Assembly: GCF_000013565.1 (NCBI RefSeq)
Contig: NC_007802.1
Coordinates: 310,001 to 374,000 of the forward strand
Length of the DNA stretch: 64,000 bases
Origin: Jannaschia sp. CCS1
GTDB taxonomy: Bacteria > Pseudomonadota > Alphaproteobacteria > Rhodobacterales > Rhodobacteraceae
Direction: 5' to 3'
A program made the translations under genes and the position numbers. Shown here one piece after another: positions 8,540 to 17,769 of this stretch (positions within the stretch are counted from its first letter, which is position 1; each line of letters begins with the position of its first letter). The notes beneath the pieces are model-generated. The model worked only from the letters and a program-made list of their open reading frames with translations, searched no databases and was not told the origin of the DNA.

Positions 8540-9562
8540 TTGCGAGGACGAAATCCATTTGACGGCAAGCCGCAGATGACGCTGCGGGATGTGGCCGATG
8601 CGGCCTCGGTCAGTGAAATGACGGTCAGCCGGGTTCTGCGGAACCGGGGCGATGTCTCTGACAAAACGCGCGAGCGGGTATTCGAGGCGGCGCGGACGTT
8701 GGGCTATGTGCCCAACAAGATCGCGGGTGCGCTGGCGTCGAACCGTGTGAACCTGGTGGGCGTGGTGATCCCGTCCCTGTCGAATATGGTATTTCCTGAC
8801 GTCCTCCACGGTATCGGCGCGGCACTGGATGGGACGGAATTACAGCCGGTCGTTGGAACCTCAAAATACGATCTTCAGCAGGAAGAGAAGGTCATTTACG
8901 AGATGCTAAGCTGGCGCCCCTCCGGCCTGATCGTCGCGGGGTTGGAACATACGGACTCGGCCCGGGCGATGATGCGCAACGCGGGCGTACCGGTGGTCGA
9001 GGTCATGGACGTCGATGGCGATCCGGTGGCCGCCGCTGTGGGCATCAGCCACCAGGCGGCGGGACGCGCGATGGCGGACGAGATCCTGGCGCGGGGCTAC
9101 ACGAATATCGGATATCTGGGGTCGTCCTCCACAGCCGATGCGCGGGCGCAGAAGCGGTTTCGTGGGTTTGAGGCTGGCATGGCAGAGGCAGGCGTGACCC
9201 TTGCGGACACGATTTTCTACGAGGGAACGTCGGGCTTTGGCACGGGTCGTAAGATGACCCAGGCGCTATTGGAGCGAACGCCCGATATAGATTTTCTATA
9301 CTATAATACGGATATGAACGCCGCCGGGGGCCTATTGTATTGCCTTGAAAAAGGCATGGATATCCCGGGGGAGATTGGCCTGGCCGGGTTCAATTCCTTT
9401 GAAGTTCTGGATGGTTTGCCAATGCGGATCGCCACTATGGACTCGCAGCGGGAGGCCATCGGACGCCGCGCGGCAGAACTCATGATCGCCAATGAGTTGA
9501 CCGAAGAGGTCGTGCAGTTGGAGCCGCAGTTCCTGCCCGGCGACACCGTGCGGGACCGCTGA
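8540..9562 (+). CDS. LacI family transcriptional regulator (GntR-like)
   Basis: The 340-residue protein has an N-terminal helix-turn-helix, MTLRDVADAASVSEMTVSRV (residues 13-32), a hinge helix around PNKIAGALAS, and a periplasmic-binding-protein-like effector domain to the end. Its wording resembles regulators of gluconate or sugar-acid genes. The TTG at 8540 gives a 12-residue leader; the ATG at 8576, right at the HTH, is an alternative. There is no metabolic operon beside it, so its target is unknown. Confidence 0.88.
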   Translation: MRGRNPFDGKPQMTLRDVADAASVSEMTVSRVLRNRGDVSDKTRERVFEAARTLGYVPNKIAGALASNRVNLVGVVIPSLSNMVFPDVLHGIGAALDGTELQPVVGTSKYDLQQEEKVIYEMLSWRPSGLIVAGLEHTDSARAMMRNAGVPVVEVMDVDGDPVAAAVGISHQAAGRAMADEILARGYTNIGYLGSSSTADARAQKRFRGFEAGMAEAGVTLADTIFYEGTSGFGTGRKMTQALLERTPDIDFLYYNTDMNAAGGLLYCLEKGMDIPGEIGLAGFNSFEVLDGLPMRIATMDSQREAIGRRAAELMIANELTEEVVQLEPQFLPGDTVRDR

Positions 9563-9712
9563 ACCTGACATCTGGCAGGAGCGTTCTGACAACGGCCAGA
9601 CTGCCCCCCATAGCGGCGTCGACGTCGATAACATAGTGGCCCGCCAGACCCGCGGATCGTGGTCCAAGGCGACCGTACTCTATCCAAACCACCCAATAGA
9701 ACCGGTCCGGAC

Positions 9713-9748
9713 CCTGCGCTACGCCCGTTAGTTGCGAACGGGCGCAGG
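9713..9748 (-). terminator. inverted repeat downstream of znuA
   Basis: CGCCCGTT pairs with AACGGGCG around a 7-base loop, extended by CCTG/CAGG across a 5-base bulge. It lies 12 bases past the znuA stop in a 197-base space between convergent genes. There is no T-run on the znuA side, so a rho-independent stop is uncertain; 3'-end protection of the transcript is equally possible. The rest of 9563-9759 shows no gene. Confidence 0.4.
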
Positions 9749-9759
9749 CAAGCAAATAG

Positions 9760-10848
9760 TTACAGGCAATCGGCCAGTGTTGTGGCCATATTGCGCAGCA
9801 ATTGCGGATAGAGATCCGGCCCAGGCTCCAGCGACGCGCCAAGCGGGTCAATCACGCCGGTGTTGGCCTCAGTCCCGTCAAGGACCACATCGACGATGCC
9901 CGGGTTGAATTGCGGTTCGGCCAGAACGCAATCGATGCCTTCGTCCCGGATCCGACCTTGAATTTCAGCGATCCGCGCCGGGCTCGGGTCGGTCGCATCG
10001 CTCAACGATATCGCACCGGCCGCGGGGAAGTCGAAATCGACTTCAAAGTATTGGTAGGCGTCGTGGAACACGATGAAGCTGCCGCCGCGCACCGGATCAA
10101 GTGTGGCTGAGATCTCGGCAGACAGCGCCTCCATCTCTTCGCGTGCGGCGGCGGCATTGGCGAAGTAAGCGCCGGCATTTTCGGGGTCGGCGGCGGACAG
10201 CTGTGACGCGATCAGGTTAAGCCATGTGCTGGCGTTTTGAGGGGAGAGCCAGGCATGGGGATCATGCTCGCCATGGTCGTGGCCTTCATGCCCCTCGTGG
10301 TCGTCATGTTCTGCATGGTCTTCGTGGTCATACTCCTCGTGCGCGCCCTCTTCGGCATAGTTTTCATCACCGTGTCCGTCGTGATCATGCCCTTCTTCCT
10401 CCGCATGCGCTTCGTGATCGTGGTCGTCGTCATGATCATGATCATCATGCTCTCCGTCACCGGCGTGATCTTCATGGTCATGGGCCTCGAACAGCGCGCC
10501 CTCCCGGAAGTCCAGAAGGGTGGTTCCGTCGGCCTCCAGAAGGGTCGTGATCATGGCCCCTTCCGCCAGAGTTTCGACCGCATCTTCCATCCAGGGTGTC
10601 AGATCTTCACCCATCCAGAACACCAGATCGGCCTCTTGCAGGGCAGTGGCCTCGGACGGGCGGAGGCTATATTCATGGGGCGAGGCGCCCGGCTGCACGA
10701 TCAGGTTCGGCGTCCCAACTCCGTCCATGACCCGCGCCACCAAGGAATGAACCGGCGTGATGTCGACGGCCACGCTGGGCACGTCGGCCATCGCCGTGCC
10801 GCCCATCAGGGCTGCCGTGGCGGAAATGGATAGAAGCTTTCTGGACAT
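9760..10848 (-). CDS. znuA: zinc ABC transporter periplasmic binding protein ZnuA
   Basis: The ATG at 10848 is chosen because GGAGAG lies four bases before it; a GTG at 10858-10860 would add four residues. The 362-residue protein has a signal peptide cut after AMA, then the cluster A-I zinc-binding fold with ligand histidines in VDITPVHSLVA and GASPHEYS, HDPHAWLSP and VFHDAYQYF. A long His/Asp/Glu-rich loop (about residues 125-205) sits between the second and third ligands, a known ZnuA feature that gathers zinc. It is divergent from zur-znuC-znuB. Confidence 0.95.
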   Translation of the reverse strand: MSRKLLSISATAALMGGTAMADVPSVAVDITPVHSLVARVMDGVGTPNLIVQPGASPHEYSLRPSEATALQEADLVFWMGEDLTPWMEDAVETLAEGAMITTLLEADGTTLLDFREGALFEAHDHEDHAGDGEHDDHDHDDDHDHEAHAEEEGHDHDGHGDENYAEEGAHEEYDHEDHAEHDDHEGHEGHDHGEHDPHAWLSPQNASTWLNLIASQLSAADPENAGAYFANAAAAREEMEALSAEISATLDPVRGGSFIVFHDAYQYFEVDFDFPAAGAISLSDATDPSPARIAEIQGRIRDEGIDCVLAEPQFNPGIVDVVLDGTEANTGVIDPLGASLEPGPDLYPQLLRNMATTLADCL

Positions 10849-10865
10849 AGGTCTCTCCACGTGAT

Positions 10866-10910
10866 CTTATAACATTATTGGCGGCATAACTGATATGAAA
10901 TAACATGACA
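10866..10910. promoter_or_regulatory. zur box: candidate Zur operator region between znuA and zur
   Basis: The 56-base space between the divergent znuA and zur starts is AT-rich and carries two copies of TAACAT (10870 and 10901), each read as ATGTTA on the znuA strand, resembling halves of the alphaproteobacterial Zur palindrome. Neither forms a perfect palindrome, so the exact operator is not certain. Confidence 0.4.
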
Positions 10911-11423
10911 AGTGACGCGCGCTCTCAAGACGCGGGAAATGATACGCCTCTTGGGTTCCAAAATCATGATCACAGGGCGTGTGTGGCGGACGCGCTGGCC
11001 TCGGCCGATGCGCGCAGCACGGCGGAGGGACTGCGACTGACCCCGGTGCGGCGAAAGGTTCTGGAGCTGTTGTTGCAGGAACACCGTGCGCTTGGGGCCT
11101 ATGCGATCCTTGATCTACTGCGCGATGCCGGGTTCGGATCACAACCGCCTGTGGCCTACCGCGCGCTGGATTTTCTTGTTGAGAACGGGTTTGTCCACAA
11201 AATCGAGCGTCTGAACGCGTTTGTGGCATGCGCCCATCCCGGTCAAACCCACTCGCCTGCCTTCATGATTTGTCGCAAATGCGATGCGGTGGCCGAGGCG
11301 CATTCCGCACCGGCGAAAGGGGCGCTTGGAGCGGCTGCACGGGCCACCGGCTTCCAGATTGAACGAACCGTGGTAGAGGCCGAAGGGGTGTGCCCCGCCT
11401 GTGTCGAAAAGGACGAGGCATGA
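10905..11423 (+). CDS. zur: zinc uptake regulator Zur (Fur family)
   Basis: The 172-residue Fur-family protein has a winged helix in its N-terminal half (LTPVRRKVLELLLQEHRALGAYAILDLL, quoted in part as LTPVRRKVLELL) and a metal/dimer domain with HPGQTHSPAFMICRKC and CPAC, two CxxC pairs for structural zinc. It is divergent from znuA and overlaps znuC by ATGA, so Zur rather than Fur or Irr is the natural assignment. It should repress both arms of the locus when zinc is sufficient. Confidence 0.92.
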   Translation: MTSDARSQDAGNDTPLGFQNHDHRACVADALASADARSTAEGLRLTPVRRKVLELLLQEHRALGAYAILDLLRDAGFGSQPPVAYRALDFLVENGFVHKIERLNAFVACAHPGQTHSPAFMICRKCDAVAEAHSAPAKGALGAAARATGFQIERTVVEAEGVCPACVEKDEA

Positions 11424-12151
11424 GCCTGATCACAGTGGAAAACCTGAGCGTCCGCTACGGCGCGAACACCGTCTTGCGCAATGTCGCGTTGACCGTTGAA
11501 CCCGGTGAGATCGTGACGATTGTCGGCCCCAACGGGTCGGGTAAGACGAGCCTGCTCAAAGCCATCATCGGCGCGGCGCGGCCAGCGGCAGGGCAGGTGA
11601 CCCTGAGGCCCGGTTTGCGGATCGGGTATGTGCCACAAAGGCTGCATATCGATGCGACTCTACCGATCACCGTGGAACGCTTCATGGGCCTGACCGCCCG
11701 GGTGACGCGGGAGGATTGCATGGCGGCGTTGAAGATCGCTGCGGTCCCGGACCTGCTGAAACGGCAGATGTCCCAATTGTCAGGTGGGCAATTTCAGCGG
11801 GTGCTGCTGGCGCGGGCCTTGATCAACAAACCGGACGTCCTGCTTCTGGACGAGGCGACACAGGGCTTGGACCAGCCCGGATCGGCCGCGTTTTATCGAC
11901 AGATCGAGGATGTACGGCGCGAAACCGGCTGCGCGGTGCTGATGATCAGCCATGAGCTTCACGTTGTCATGAGTGCGTCGGACCGGGTCATCTGTCTGAA
12001 CGGCCACGTATGCTGTGCCGGAACACCCGCCGTGGTGGCATCCGCGCCCGAATATCGCGCGCTGTTTGGGACCGGGACGGGCGGGGCTTTGGCGCTGTAC
12101 CGGCACGACCATGATCACAATCATGACCATGACCACGAGGCTGCCGAGTAA
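11420..12151 (+). CDS. znuC: zinc ABC transporter ATP-binding protein ZnuC
   Basis: The 243-residue ATPase carries Walker A GPNGSGKT, signature LSGGQFQR, Walker B VLLLDEATQ and the switch histidine in MISHELH. It starts inside the zur stop (ATGA) and its TAA shares a base with the znuB ATG. The chain ends in an alternating His/Asp tail with six histidines, absent from the ATPase core and likely metal-binding. It powers zinc import with ZnuA and ZnuB. Confidence 0.94.
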   Translation: MSLITVENLSVRYGANTVLRNVALTVEPGEIVTIVGPNGSGKTSLLKAIIGAARPAAGQVTLRPGLRIGYVPQRLHIDATLPITVERFMGLTARVTREDCMAALKIAAVPDLLKRQMSQLSGGQFQRVLLARALINKPDVLLLDEATQGLDQPGSAAFYRQIEDVRRETGCAVLMISHELHVVMSASDRVICLNGHVCCAGTPAVVASAPEYRALFGTGTGGALALYRHDHDHNHDHDHEAAE

Positions 12152-12948
12152 TGTTCGATGATTTCATGACCCGCGCGACCCTCGCCGGCGTCGGTGTGGC
12201 CATCGCGGCGGCTCCCCTTGGGTGCTTCGTTGTCTGGCGCCGCATGGCGTATTTTGGTGACGCCACAGCCCATGCGGCGATCCTGGGCGTCGCGCTGTCG
12301 CTGGCCCTTCAGATGTCCATCTTCGTCGGCGCGGTTGTGGTTGCGCTGGTCATGGCACTGACCGTCACGGCCCTGACGGGGCGGGGCTATGCAATGGACA
12401 CTCTTTTGGGCGTGATGGCCCACTCTGCCCTTGCGTTCGGGCTGGTTGCCGTGTCGTTCCTGTCCGGCATCCGGATTGACCTTATGGCCTATCTGTTCGG
12501 CGATATCCTGGCCGTGTCACGCCTTGATCTGCTTGTTATCTGGGGTGGCGCGGCTCTGGTCGTGGCGCTGATCGCGTGGCGATGGTCCCCGCTTCTGACG
12601 TCAACGTTGAACGAAGAACTGGCCTATGCCAGCAGCATTGACCCCAAGCGTGAGCAGTTGATCCTGACACTTGCCCTGGCGATCACGGTTGCTGTCGCGA
12701 TCAAGGTCGTCGGTGTCCTTTTGATTGCGGCGATGCTGATCATTCCGGCGGCTGCCGCGCGGAGCTTTGCCCGCACACCGGAGGCCATGGCCGTGATTGC
12801 GGCCCTAATCGGTGGCCTGTCCGCCGTGGTGGGCCTGCGTGCGGCGTATGTTTTCGATACGCCCGCCGGCCCCTCCATCGTGTGCGTTGCTGCAATCGTC
12901 TTCGCCGCGTTCAGCGTGATCGGTTGGCGAAGGCGCGACGGGGCATAG
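12151..12948 (+). CDS. znuB: zinc ABC transporter permease ZnuB
   Basis: The 265-residue ABC-3 family permease has about eight hydrophobic helices; typical blocks are FGDATAHAAILGVAL near residue 32 and GVLLIAAMLIIPAAAARSFA near 190. It is the last gene of zur-znuC-znuB, starting one base into the znuC stop. It forms the inner-membrane pore for zinc taken from ZnuA. The 128 bases that follow, up to the convergent sdaA stop, hold no gene. Confidence 0.94.
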   Translation: MFDDFMTRATLAGVGVAIAAAPLGCFVVWRRMAYFGDATAHAAILGVALSLALQMSIFVGAVVVALVMALTVTALTGRGYAMDTLLGVMAHSALAFGLVAVSFLSGIRIDLMAYLFGDILAVSRLDLLVIWGGAALVVALIAWRWSPLLTSTLNEELAYASSIDPKREQLILTLALAITVAVAIKVVGVLLIAAMLIIPAAAARSFARTPEAMAVIAALIGGLSAVVGLRAAYVFDTPAGPSIVCVAAIVFAAFSVIGWRRRDGA

Positions 12949-13076
12949 GCGACCAATGCGGCGCGTTCGATCTGTGGAGAAAATAATCACCTGGTACAGT
13001 CGCGCCCATGGCAGGTCTGTCTGCTGAATGGTGTTCGGCGATCCGAGCTTCGACACTCCAGCTAAGGTGAGCGCCC

Positions 13077-14489
13077 TCAGCACTGGGGCAGGTTGACCGC
13101 CAATCCGCCTTCGCTCGTCTCTTTATACTTCGTATTCATGTCGAGGCCCGTCTGGCGCATCGCTTCAATGCAGTTGTCCAGCGGCATGAAATGCGTGCCG
13201 TCGCCGCGAAGGGCCAGGGACGCCGCAGATACGGCTTTGATCGCCCCCAATCCGTTCCGCTCAATACACGGCACTTGCACCAAGCCAGCGACTGGATCGC
13301 AGGTCATGCCCATGTGATGTTCCAGGGCAATCTCAGCGGCGTTCTCCACCTGTGCATTGGTGCCGCCCAACGCAGCGCACAATCCAGCGGCCGCCATAGC
13401 CGACGCGCTGCCAACCTCCCCCTGACACCCAACTTCGGCGCCGGAAATGGAGGCGTTGTGCTTGATCAGCCCGCCAATCGCGGCGGCGGTCATCATGAAA
13501 TCCCGCAGGCCATCTTCGGTCGCGCCGATGCAATGGTCGCGGTAGTAGCGCAGGACAGCGGGAAGGACCCCCGCCGCGCCGTTTGTGGGGGATGTCACGA
13601 CGCGCCCGCCTGCGGCGTTCTCCTCGTTCACCGCCATTGCATAGACCGACAGCCAATCGTTGGCGACATGGGGTTGGGCCTGATTGGTGCCCGCCTCTGC
13701 CTTCAATTGATCGTAGATCGCCTTGGCGCGGCGCTTGACCATCAGGCCGCCGGGCAGCTCCCCCTCCATCCGCAAGCCGCGGTCGATGCAATCGTCCATG
13801 GCGGTCCAGATCGCATCAAGTTGCGTCGTCACTTGGCCGCGGGGGGCAAAAGCGGCCTCATTCTCCCACTTCATCTGGGCGATTGTCTTGCCGGTCCTGG
13901 CCCCCATCGCCAGCATCTCAACCGCAGATCCGAACGGATGGGGGAACCCGGCCTCTTCCTTCTCGGCGTGCAGCGCCTCTGGGCCGTCGCCTTGGACATT
14001 CAGCTCTTTCTCCGTCACCACAAAGCCACCGCCGATGGAGTAATAGGTCTCCTCCAGATAAAGATGCCCGTTGGTGTCATAGGCGCGCAGGATCATGCCA
14101 TTGGCGTGGCCAGGCAACGTGGTGTCATAATCGAAGATCAGGTCCGCATCGGGCGCGAATTTCAGCGGCGGAAGGCCCGGTGGTGTGACGATGCCAGAGG
14201 CGCGGATTTCGGTCTCAAGCGCTTCCGCCTGATCAGGGTCCAGGGTGGCAGGCTCAAACCCGGCAAATCCCAGGATCACGGCGCGATCCGTCGCGTGCCC
14301 CTTGCCGGTGAACGCCAGGGAGCCGTGTAGTGAACACCCCAAACCACCCAATTCGCCTGCGCCCGGCTCCTTCTCGCGCCCGTTGCGCAGATCCTCCAGG
14401 AACCGCGCGGCAGCGGTCATGGGGCCCATCGTGTGGGAGGAGGAGGGGCCGATGCCGACCTTGAAGATGTCGAAGATGCTCAGAAACAT
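13077..14489 (-). CDS. sdaA: L-serine ammonia-lyase (iron-sulfur type)
   Basis: The 470-residue single-chain enzyme turns L-serine into pyruvate and ammonia. The N-terminal beta domain opens with [20 protein letters not shown], and the alpha domain has the conserved SPTNGAAG, the [11 protein letters not shown] cysteine and the [18 protein letters not shown] cysteines that hold the 4Fe-4S cluster. The C-terminus NLPQC supplies the tail cysteine seen in the bacterial enzyme. It is a stand-alone gene with 323 bases ahead of it. Confidence 0.95.
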   Translation of the reverse strand: MFLSIFDIFKVGIGPSSSHTMGPMTAAARFLEDLRNGREKEPGAGELGGLGCSLHGSLAFTGKGHATDRAVILGFAGFEPATLDPDQAEALETEIRASGIVTPPGLPPLKFAPDADLIFDYDTTLPGHANGMILRAYDTNGHLYLEETYYSIGGGFVVTEKELNVQGDGPEALHAEKEEAGFPHPFGSAVEMLAMGARTGKTIAQMKWENEAAFAPRGQVTTQLDAIWTAMDDCIDRGLRMEGELPGGLMVKRRAKAIYDQLKAEAGTNQAQPHVANDWLSVYAMAVNEENAAGGRVVTSPTNGAAGVLPAVLRYYRDHCIGATEDGLRDFMMTAAAIGGLIKHNASISGAEVGCQGEVGSASAMAAAGLCAALGGTNAQVENAAEIALEHHMGMTCDPVAGLVQVPCIERNGLGAIKAVSAASLALRGDGTHFMPLDNCIEAMRQTGLDMNTKYKETSEGGLAVNLPQC

Positions 14490-14812
14490 GCGCCTGAGTT
14501 AGCGTGTCTGCCGCTCCAACCCAAGGGGCGAGACCGACGGGATGAGAGGCGGGACCGACGATATGCGCTGACATTCCCCGAAAGGCTGCATCAATTGTTG
14601 GTTCACGATGGACACGATAATCCCTCCGCATGTTGCGTGACGGCGGCGGGGATCCGCGGCAGTGGCAGCTTTGTCTGCCGCCGGGTGGCACGAAAAGTGG
14701 AAAGCCGAAGGTTGCGCCTGAGCGCCCGGCAAGCCGCGTTAGTCATCGAAGAGATAAGTGAGCGTGGCTTTGCAAGGTGTCAGACACGGACCATATGCGT
14801 GGTTGGCTCGGC
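14490..14812. other. 323-base intergenic stretch with no gene seen
   Basis: This lies between the GNAT stop and the sdaA start, both on the minus strand. No convincing reading frame, tRNA or riboswitch was recognised. A GGCGGC...GCCGCC inverted repeat near 14642-14685 is the only structure noted, and it is not strong enough to name. Confidence 0.5.
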
Positions 14813-15367
14813 CTAACGGCTTTCCATTGAGTGAACCCAAACTTCCGCCTCCGGCTCATGGGGCGCCCGCGTCCCATCCGTGACGGCACCAAGCCGCCTT
14901 GCCACAGCCTGAGACCGGGCATTGTCCACGTCTATGTAGCTATGCAGCATATCTAACCCCAGATCCTCACCGGCCCATTTTTTGACGGCCATCGCAGCTT
15001 CCGTGGCAAAGCCTTTGCCCTCCGCGCCTTCAAACAGATGCCATGCCAATTCGATGTCGGGCCAGTTGGAATGCTTGATCAGGCCCACGCGACCAACGGG
15101 ATGCCCCGTCTCCCGTAGAACCACCGTGAAGAAACCGAAGCCGTGCCAATGCCAGTGGCCGATTCCGGTCAGAAACCCGAACCATGCCTGCTCCGCGGTG
15201 ATCGTCTCTTCCTGCGCGATCATGGACGGAGCAGAGGTCATGAAACGGGTGAATTCTGTCAGATCATCCCGGTCGGGTCCCCGCAGAACCAATCTTTGCG
15301 TCGTGATTGTCGGGGCCGTCGAGAGGTCTTGCATACGCCGCCTTTCCGCTTGCAGATTTGGATTCAA
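14813..15367 (-). CDS. GNAT family N-acetyltransferase (RimJ/RimL-like)
   Basis: This 184-residue protein has the layout of the GNAT_3 group: TQRLVLRGPDRDDLTEF at the start, GRVGLI in the central strand, the acetyl-CoA loop EGKGFATEAA (about 116-125) and SQAVARRLGA near the end. Relatives acetylate protein N-termini, aminoglycosides or small amines; the substrate is not predictable. The M at residue 12 (15334) is an alternative start. It is flanked by tRNA-Lys on the same strand. Confidence 0.82.
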   Translation of the reverse strand: MNPNLQAERRRMQDLSTAPTITTQRLVLRGPDRDDLTEFTRFMTSAPSMIAQEETITAEQAWFGFLTGIGHWHWHGFGFFTVVLRETGHPVGRVGLIKHSNWPDIELAWHLFEGAEGKGFATEAAMAVKKWAGEDLGLDMLHSYIDVDNARSQAVARRLGAVTDGTRAPHEPEAEVWVHSMESR

Positions 15368-15458
15368 GCCCGGTTCACCCTAGCGGACGGCTGGGTCTTT
15401 ACATCCACGGCTCCCGATCAAAGCCGTTGTGTTTACGCCAACATTTTACGAGGGAAAG

Positions 15459-15534
15459 TGGTGAGCCCTGCAGGATTCGAACCTGCGACAAATTGATTAA
15501 AAGTCAACTGCTCTACCAACTGAGCTAAGGGCCC
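15459..15534 (-). tRNA. tRNA-Lys (TTT anticodon)
   Basis: On the minus strand the cloverleaf is complete: acceptor GGGCCCT with AGGGCTC, D-arm GCTC/GAGC, anticodon stem GTTGA/TCAAT around CTTTTAA (anticodon TTT), and T-arm GCAGG-TTCGAAT-CCTGC. The discriminator is A and CCA is encoded. It reads AAA and AAG. Confidence 0.97.
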
Positions 15535-15643
15535 GCTCAAGGGCCGTTGATTAGGGGCGGGCCGCAGAGTCGTCAAGTCAAAATCCTGCCGGGATTGGGG
15601 AAAGCAACCATAGGGCCTTTGAACCACGCGTCGCATCTTCTAT

Positions 15644-16489
15644 ATGCGGCAAATGCCTGATGAGACACCATATCCCGGCCTGCCCTTTTTGAAGATGCAT
15701 GGCCTTGGCAACGATTTCGTTGTGATCGATGCCCGTGGGGTGGCGCGCGCGATGACGCCTGCCCTCGCGCGCGCATTGGGTGATCGGCATCGGGGTGTGG
15801 GGTTTGACCAGCTCGCTGTGATTGAGACGGGCACCGACAGTGATGTCGAACTGACGTTCTGGAACGCCGATGGATCGACCGCCGGGGCCTGTGGAAACGC
15901 GACCCGCTGCATCGCCCGACGCGAGATGGAGCTGACCGGAAAGCACCGCATCACCCTGCGCACCGAACGGGGCCTTCTTGAGGCTATCGATGTGGGCGAC
16001 GGTCTGACCAGTGTGAATATGGGCGAACCGGTGATGGGGTGGCGCGACATCCCCCTCAAGGGGGCGTGCGATACACTGAACCTGCCCATCGACGGCACGC
16101 CGGTCGCCACCGGCATGGGCAATCCCCACTGCACCTTCTTCGTGGAGGACGCCGACGCCATCGACCTGGAAACGCTCGGCGCGAAATACGAACGCCATCC
16201 GCTGTTTCCCCAACGCACCAACGTGCAGTTTGCCCATGTGGTCGGCCCCGATCATCTGCGTATGCGGGTTTGGGAACGCGGTGTTGGTGTCACACTGGCG
16301 TCGGGCTCGTCGTCCTGTGCCGTCGCAGTGTCCGCGGCGCGTCGGGGGCTGACCGGCCGAAAGGTTCGCCTCACCCTTGATGGGGGCGAGATCAGCGTGG
16401 ATTGGCGCAGCGATGGCGTCTGGATGACAGGCCCCACCGCCCACGTCTTTTCCGGGGAACTGACCCCGGCCTTCCTGGACGCACTATGA
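15644..16489 (+). CDS. dapF: diaminopimelate epimerase
   Basis: DapF interconverts LL- and meso-diaminopimelate for lysine and peptidoglycan. The 281-residue chain has the two-fold fold with MHGLGNDFVV, the first catalytic cysteine in GACGN (C83) and GNPHC. At the second site, where characterised enzymes have ACGxGAC, the sequence reads LASGSSSCAV: the catalytic cysteine position is Ser220, while the cysteine five residues on (C225) is kept. The frame is otherwise intact. ATG 15653 is an alternative start. It overlaps mtaB by ATGA. Confidence 0.93.
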   Translation: MRQMPDETPYPGLPFLKMHGLGNDFVVIDARGVARAMTPALARALGDRHRGVGFDQLAVIETGTDSDVELTFWNADGSTAGACGNATRCIARREMELTGKHRITLRTERGLLEAIDVGDGLTSVNMGEPVMGWRDIPLKGACDTLNLPIDGTPVATGMGNPHCTFFVEDADAIDLETLGAKYERHPLFPQRTNVQFAHVVGPDHLRMRVWERGVGVTLASGSSSCAVAVSAARRGLTGRKVRLTLDGGEISVDWRSDGVWMTGPTAHVFSGELTPAFLDAL

Positions 16490-17745
16490 GCGCGCCAGTG
16501 TTCCACACGCTTGGCTGCCGTCTCAACGCCTATGAGACCGAGGCAATGCGTGAGATGACGGCTCAGGCGGGCCTCGAAAACGCCGTCGTGGTGAACACCT
16601 GCGCGGTGACGGCGGAAGCGGTTCGCAAGGCCCGGCAGGAAATTCGCAAGCTGCGGCGGGACAGTCCCGGCGCGAAGGTCATCGTCACCGGCTGCGCCGC
16701 CCAGACCGAGCCTGCGACGTTCGAGGCGATGGAAGAGGTGGACCTCGTCCTCGGCAATTCCGAGAAGATGACCCCGGAGACGTGGCAGGCGATGCCCGCA
16801 GACTTTATCGGCAACACCGAGAAGGTTCGCGTCGATGACATCATGTCAGTGACGGAGACGGCGCAGCATCTGATCGACGGCTTCGGGACGCGGTCCCGCG
16901 CTTATGTTCAGGTGCAAAATGGCTGCGATCATCGCTGCACGTTCTGCATTATTCCATATGGGCGCGGGAATTCTCGGTCAGTCCCAGCGGGCGTTGTTGT
17001 GGATCAGATCAAGCGGTTGGTGGATCGTGGGTATAATGAAGTCGTGCTGACCGGCGTCGATATGACGTCCTGGGGCGCGGACCTGCCTGCTGCGCCCAGA
17101 CTTGGCGATCTGGTCATGCGCATCCTCAAACTTGTGCCGGACCTGCCCCGCCTGCGGATCAGTTCCATCGACTCGATCGAAGTGGACGACGCGCTGATGC
17201 AGGCCATCGCGACGGAGCCGCGTCTGATGCCGCATCTCCACCTCAGCCTGCAACATGGCGACGACCTGATCCTCAAGCGGATGAAGCGGCGACATCTTCG
17301 GGATGACGCGATTGCATTTTGCGAAGAGGCGCGTCGCCTACGGCCCGAGATCACGTTCGGGGCTGATATCATCGCTGGCTTCCCGACCGAGACGGAGGCG
17401 CATTTCCAGAACTCCGTGAAGCTGGTGGAGGAGTGTGATCTGACGTGGCTGCACGTCTTCCCCTATAGTCCACGTGAAGGGACCCCTGCGGCCAGAATGC
17501 CGGCTGTTGATGGTCCAACGATCAAGGCGCGCGCAAAGCAGCTTCGGGCCAAAGGTGAGGCTGCCGTTAACGCGCACCTGTCCAAACAGATAGGGCAATT
17601 GCACAACATCCTGATGGAAAGCCCTAAAATTGGGCGGACTGAACAGTTCACGGAGGTTGTCTTCGCCGAGGATCAACCCGAAGGAGAGATTGTAAGCGCA
17701 TACATAACTGGGCAGACGGATCGACAGCTACTGGTCGCGTCCTGA
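16486..17745 (+). CDS. mtaB: tRNA threonylcarbamoyladenosine methylthiotransferase MtaB
   Basis: This 419-residue radical-SAM enzyme adds the methylthio group to t6A37 in ANN-decoding tRNAs. It has the UPF0004 domain with cysteines in HTLGCRLNAYE, NTCAVTAEA and VTGCAAQ, the radical-SAM motif CDHRCTFC (about 147-154) followed by IPYGRGNSRS, and a short C-terminal TRAM-like part. HTLGCRLN rather than TxGCQMN separates MtaB from MiaB and RimO. The start overlaps the dapF stop. Confidence 0.92.
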   Translation: MSAPVFHTLGCRLNAYETEAMREMTAQAGLENAVVVNTCAVTAEAVRKARQEIRKLRRDSPGAKVIVTGCAAQTEPATFEAMEEVDLVLGNSEKMTPETWQAMPADFIGNTEKVRVDDIMSVTETAQHLIDGFGTRSRAYVQVQNGCDHRCTFCIIPYGRGNSRSVPAGVVVDQIKRLVDRGYNEVVLTGVDMTSWGADLPAAPRLGDLVMRILKLVPDLPRLRISSIDSIEVDDALMQAIATEPRLMPHLHLSLQHGDDLILKRMKRRHLRDDAIAFCEEARRLRPEITFGADIIAGFPTETEAHFQNSVKLVEECDLTWLHVFPYSPREGTPAARMPAVDGPTIKARAKQLRAKGEAAVNAHLSKQIGQLHNILMESPKIGRTEQFTEVVFAEDQPEGEIVSAYITGQTDRQLLVAS

Positions 17746-17769
17746 ACCCCTCTGTCTTGAGGTCGTCCC

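Noticed and set aside
10212-10481. Repetitive Met/Thr-rich frame opposite the znuA His-rich loop
   Set aside because: Artefact of the His/Asp codons read in another frame.
14433-14816. 127-residue plus-strand frame upstream of sdaA
   Set aside because: Starts inside sdaA antisense, no domain, no ribosome binding site.
15644-16489. Calling dapF a pseudogene because of Ser220
   Set aside because: Frame and all other motifs are intact and the change may be clade-wide.
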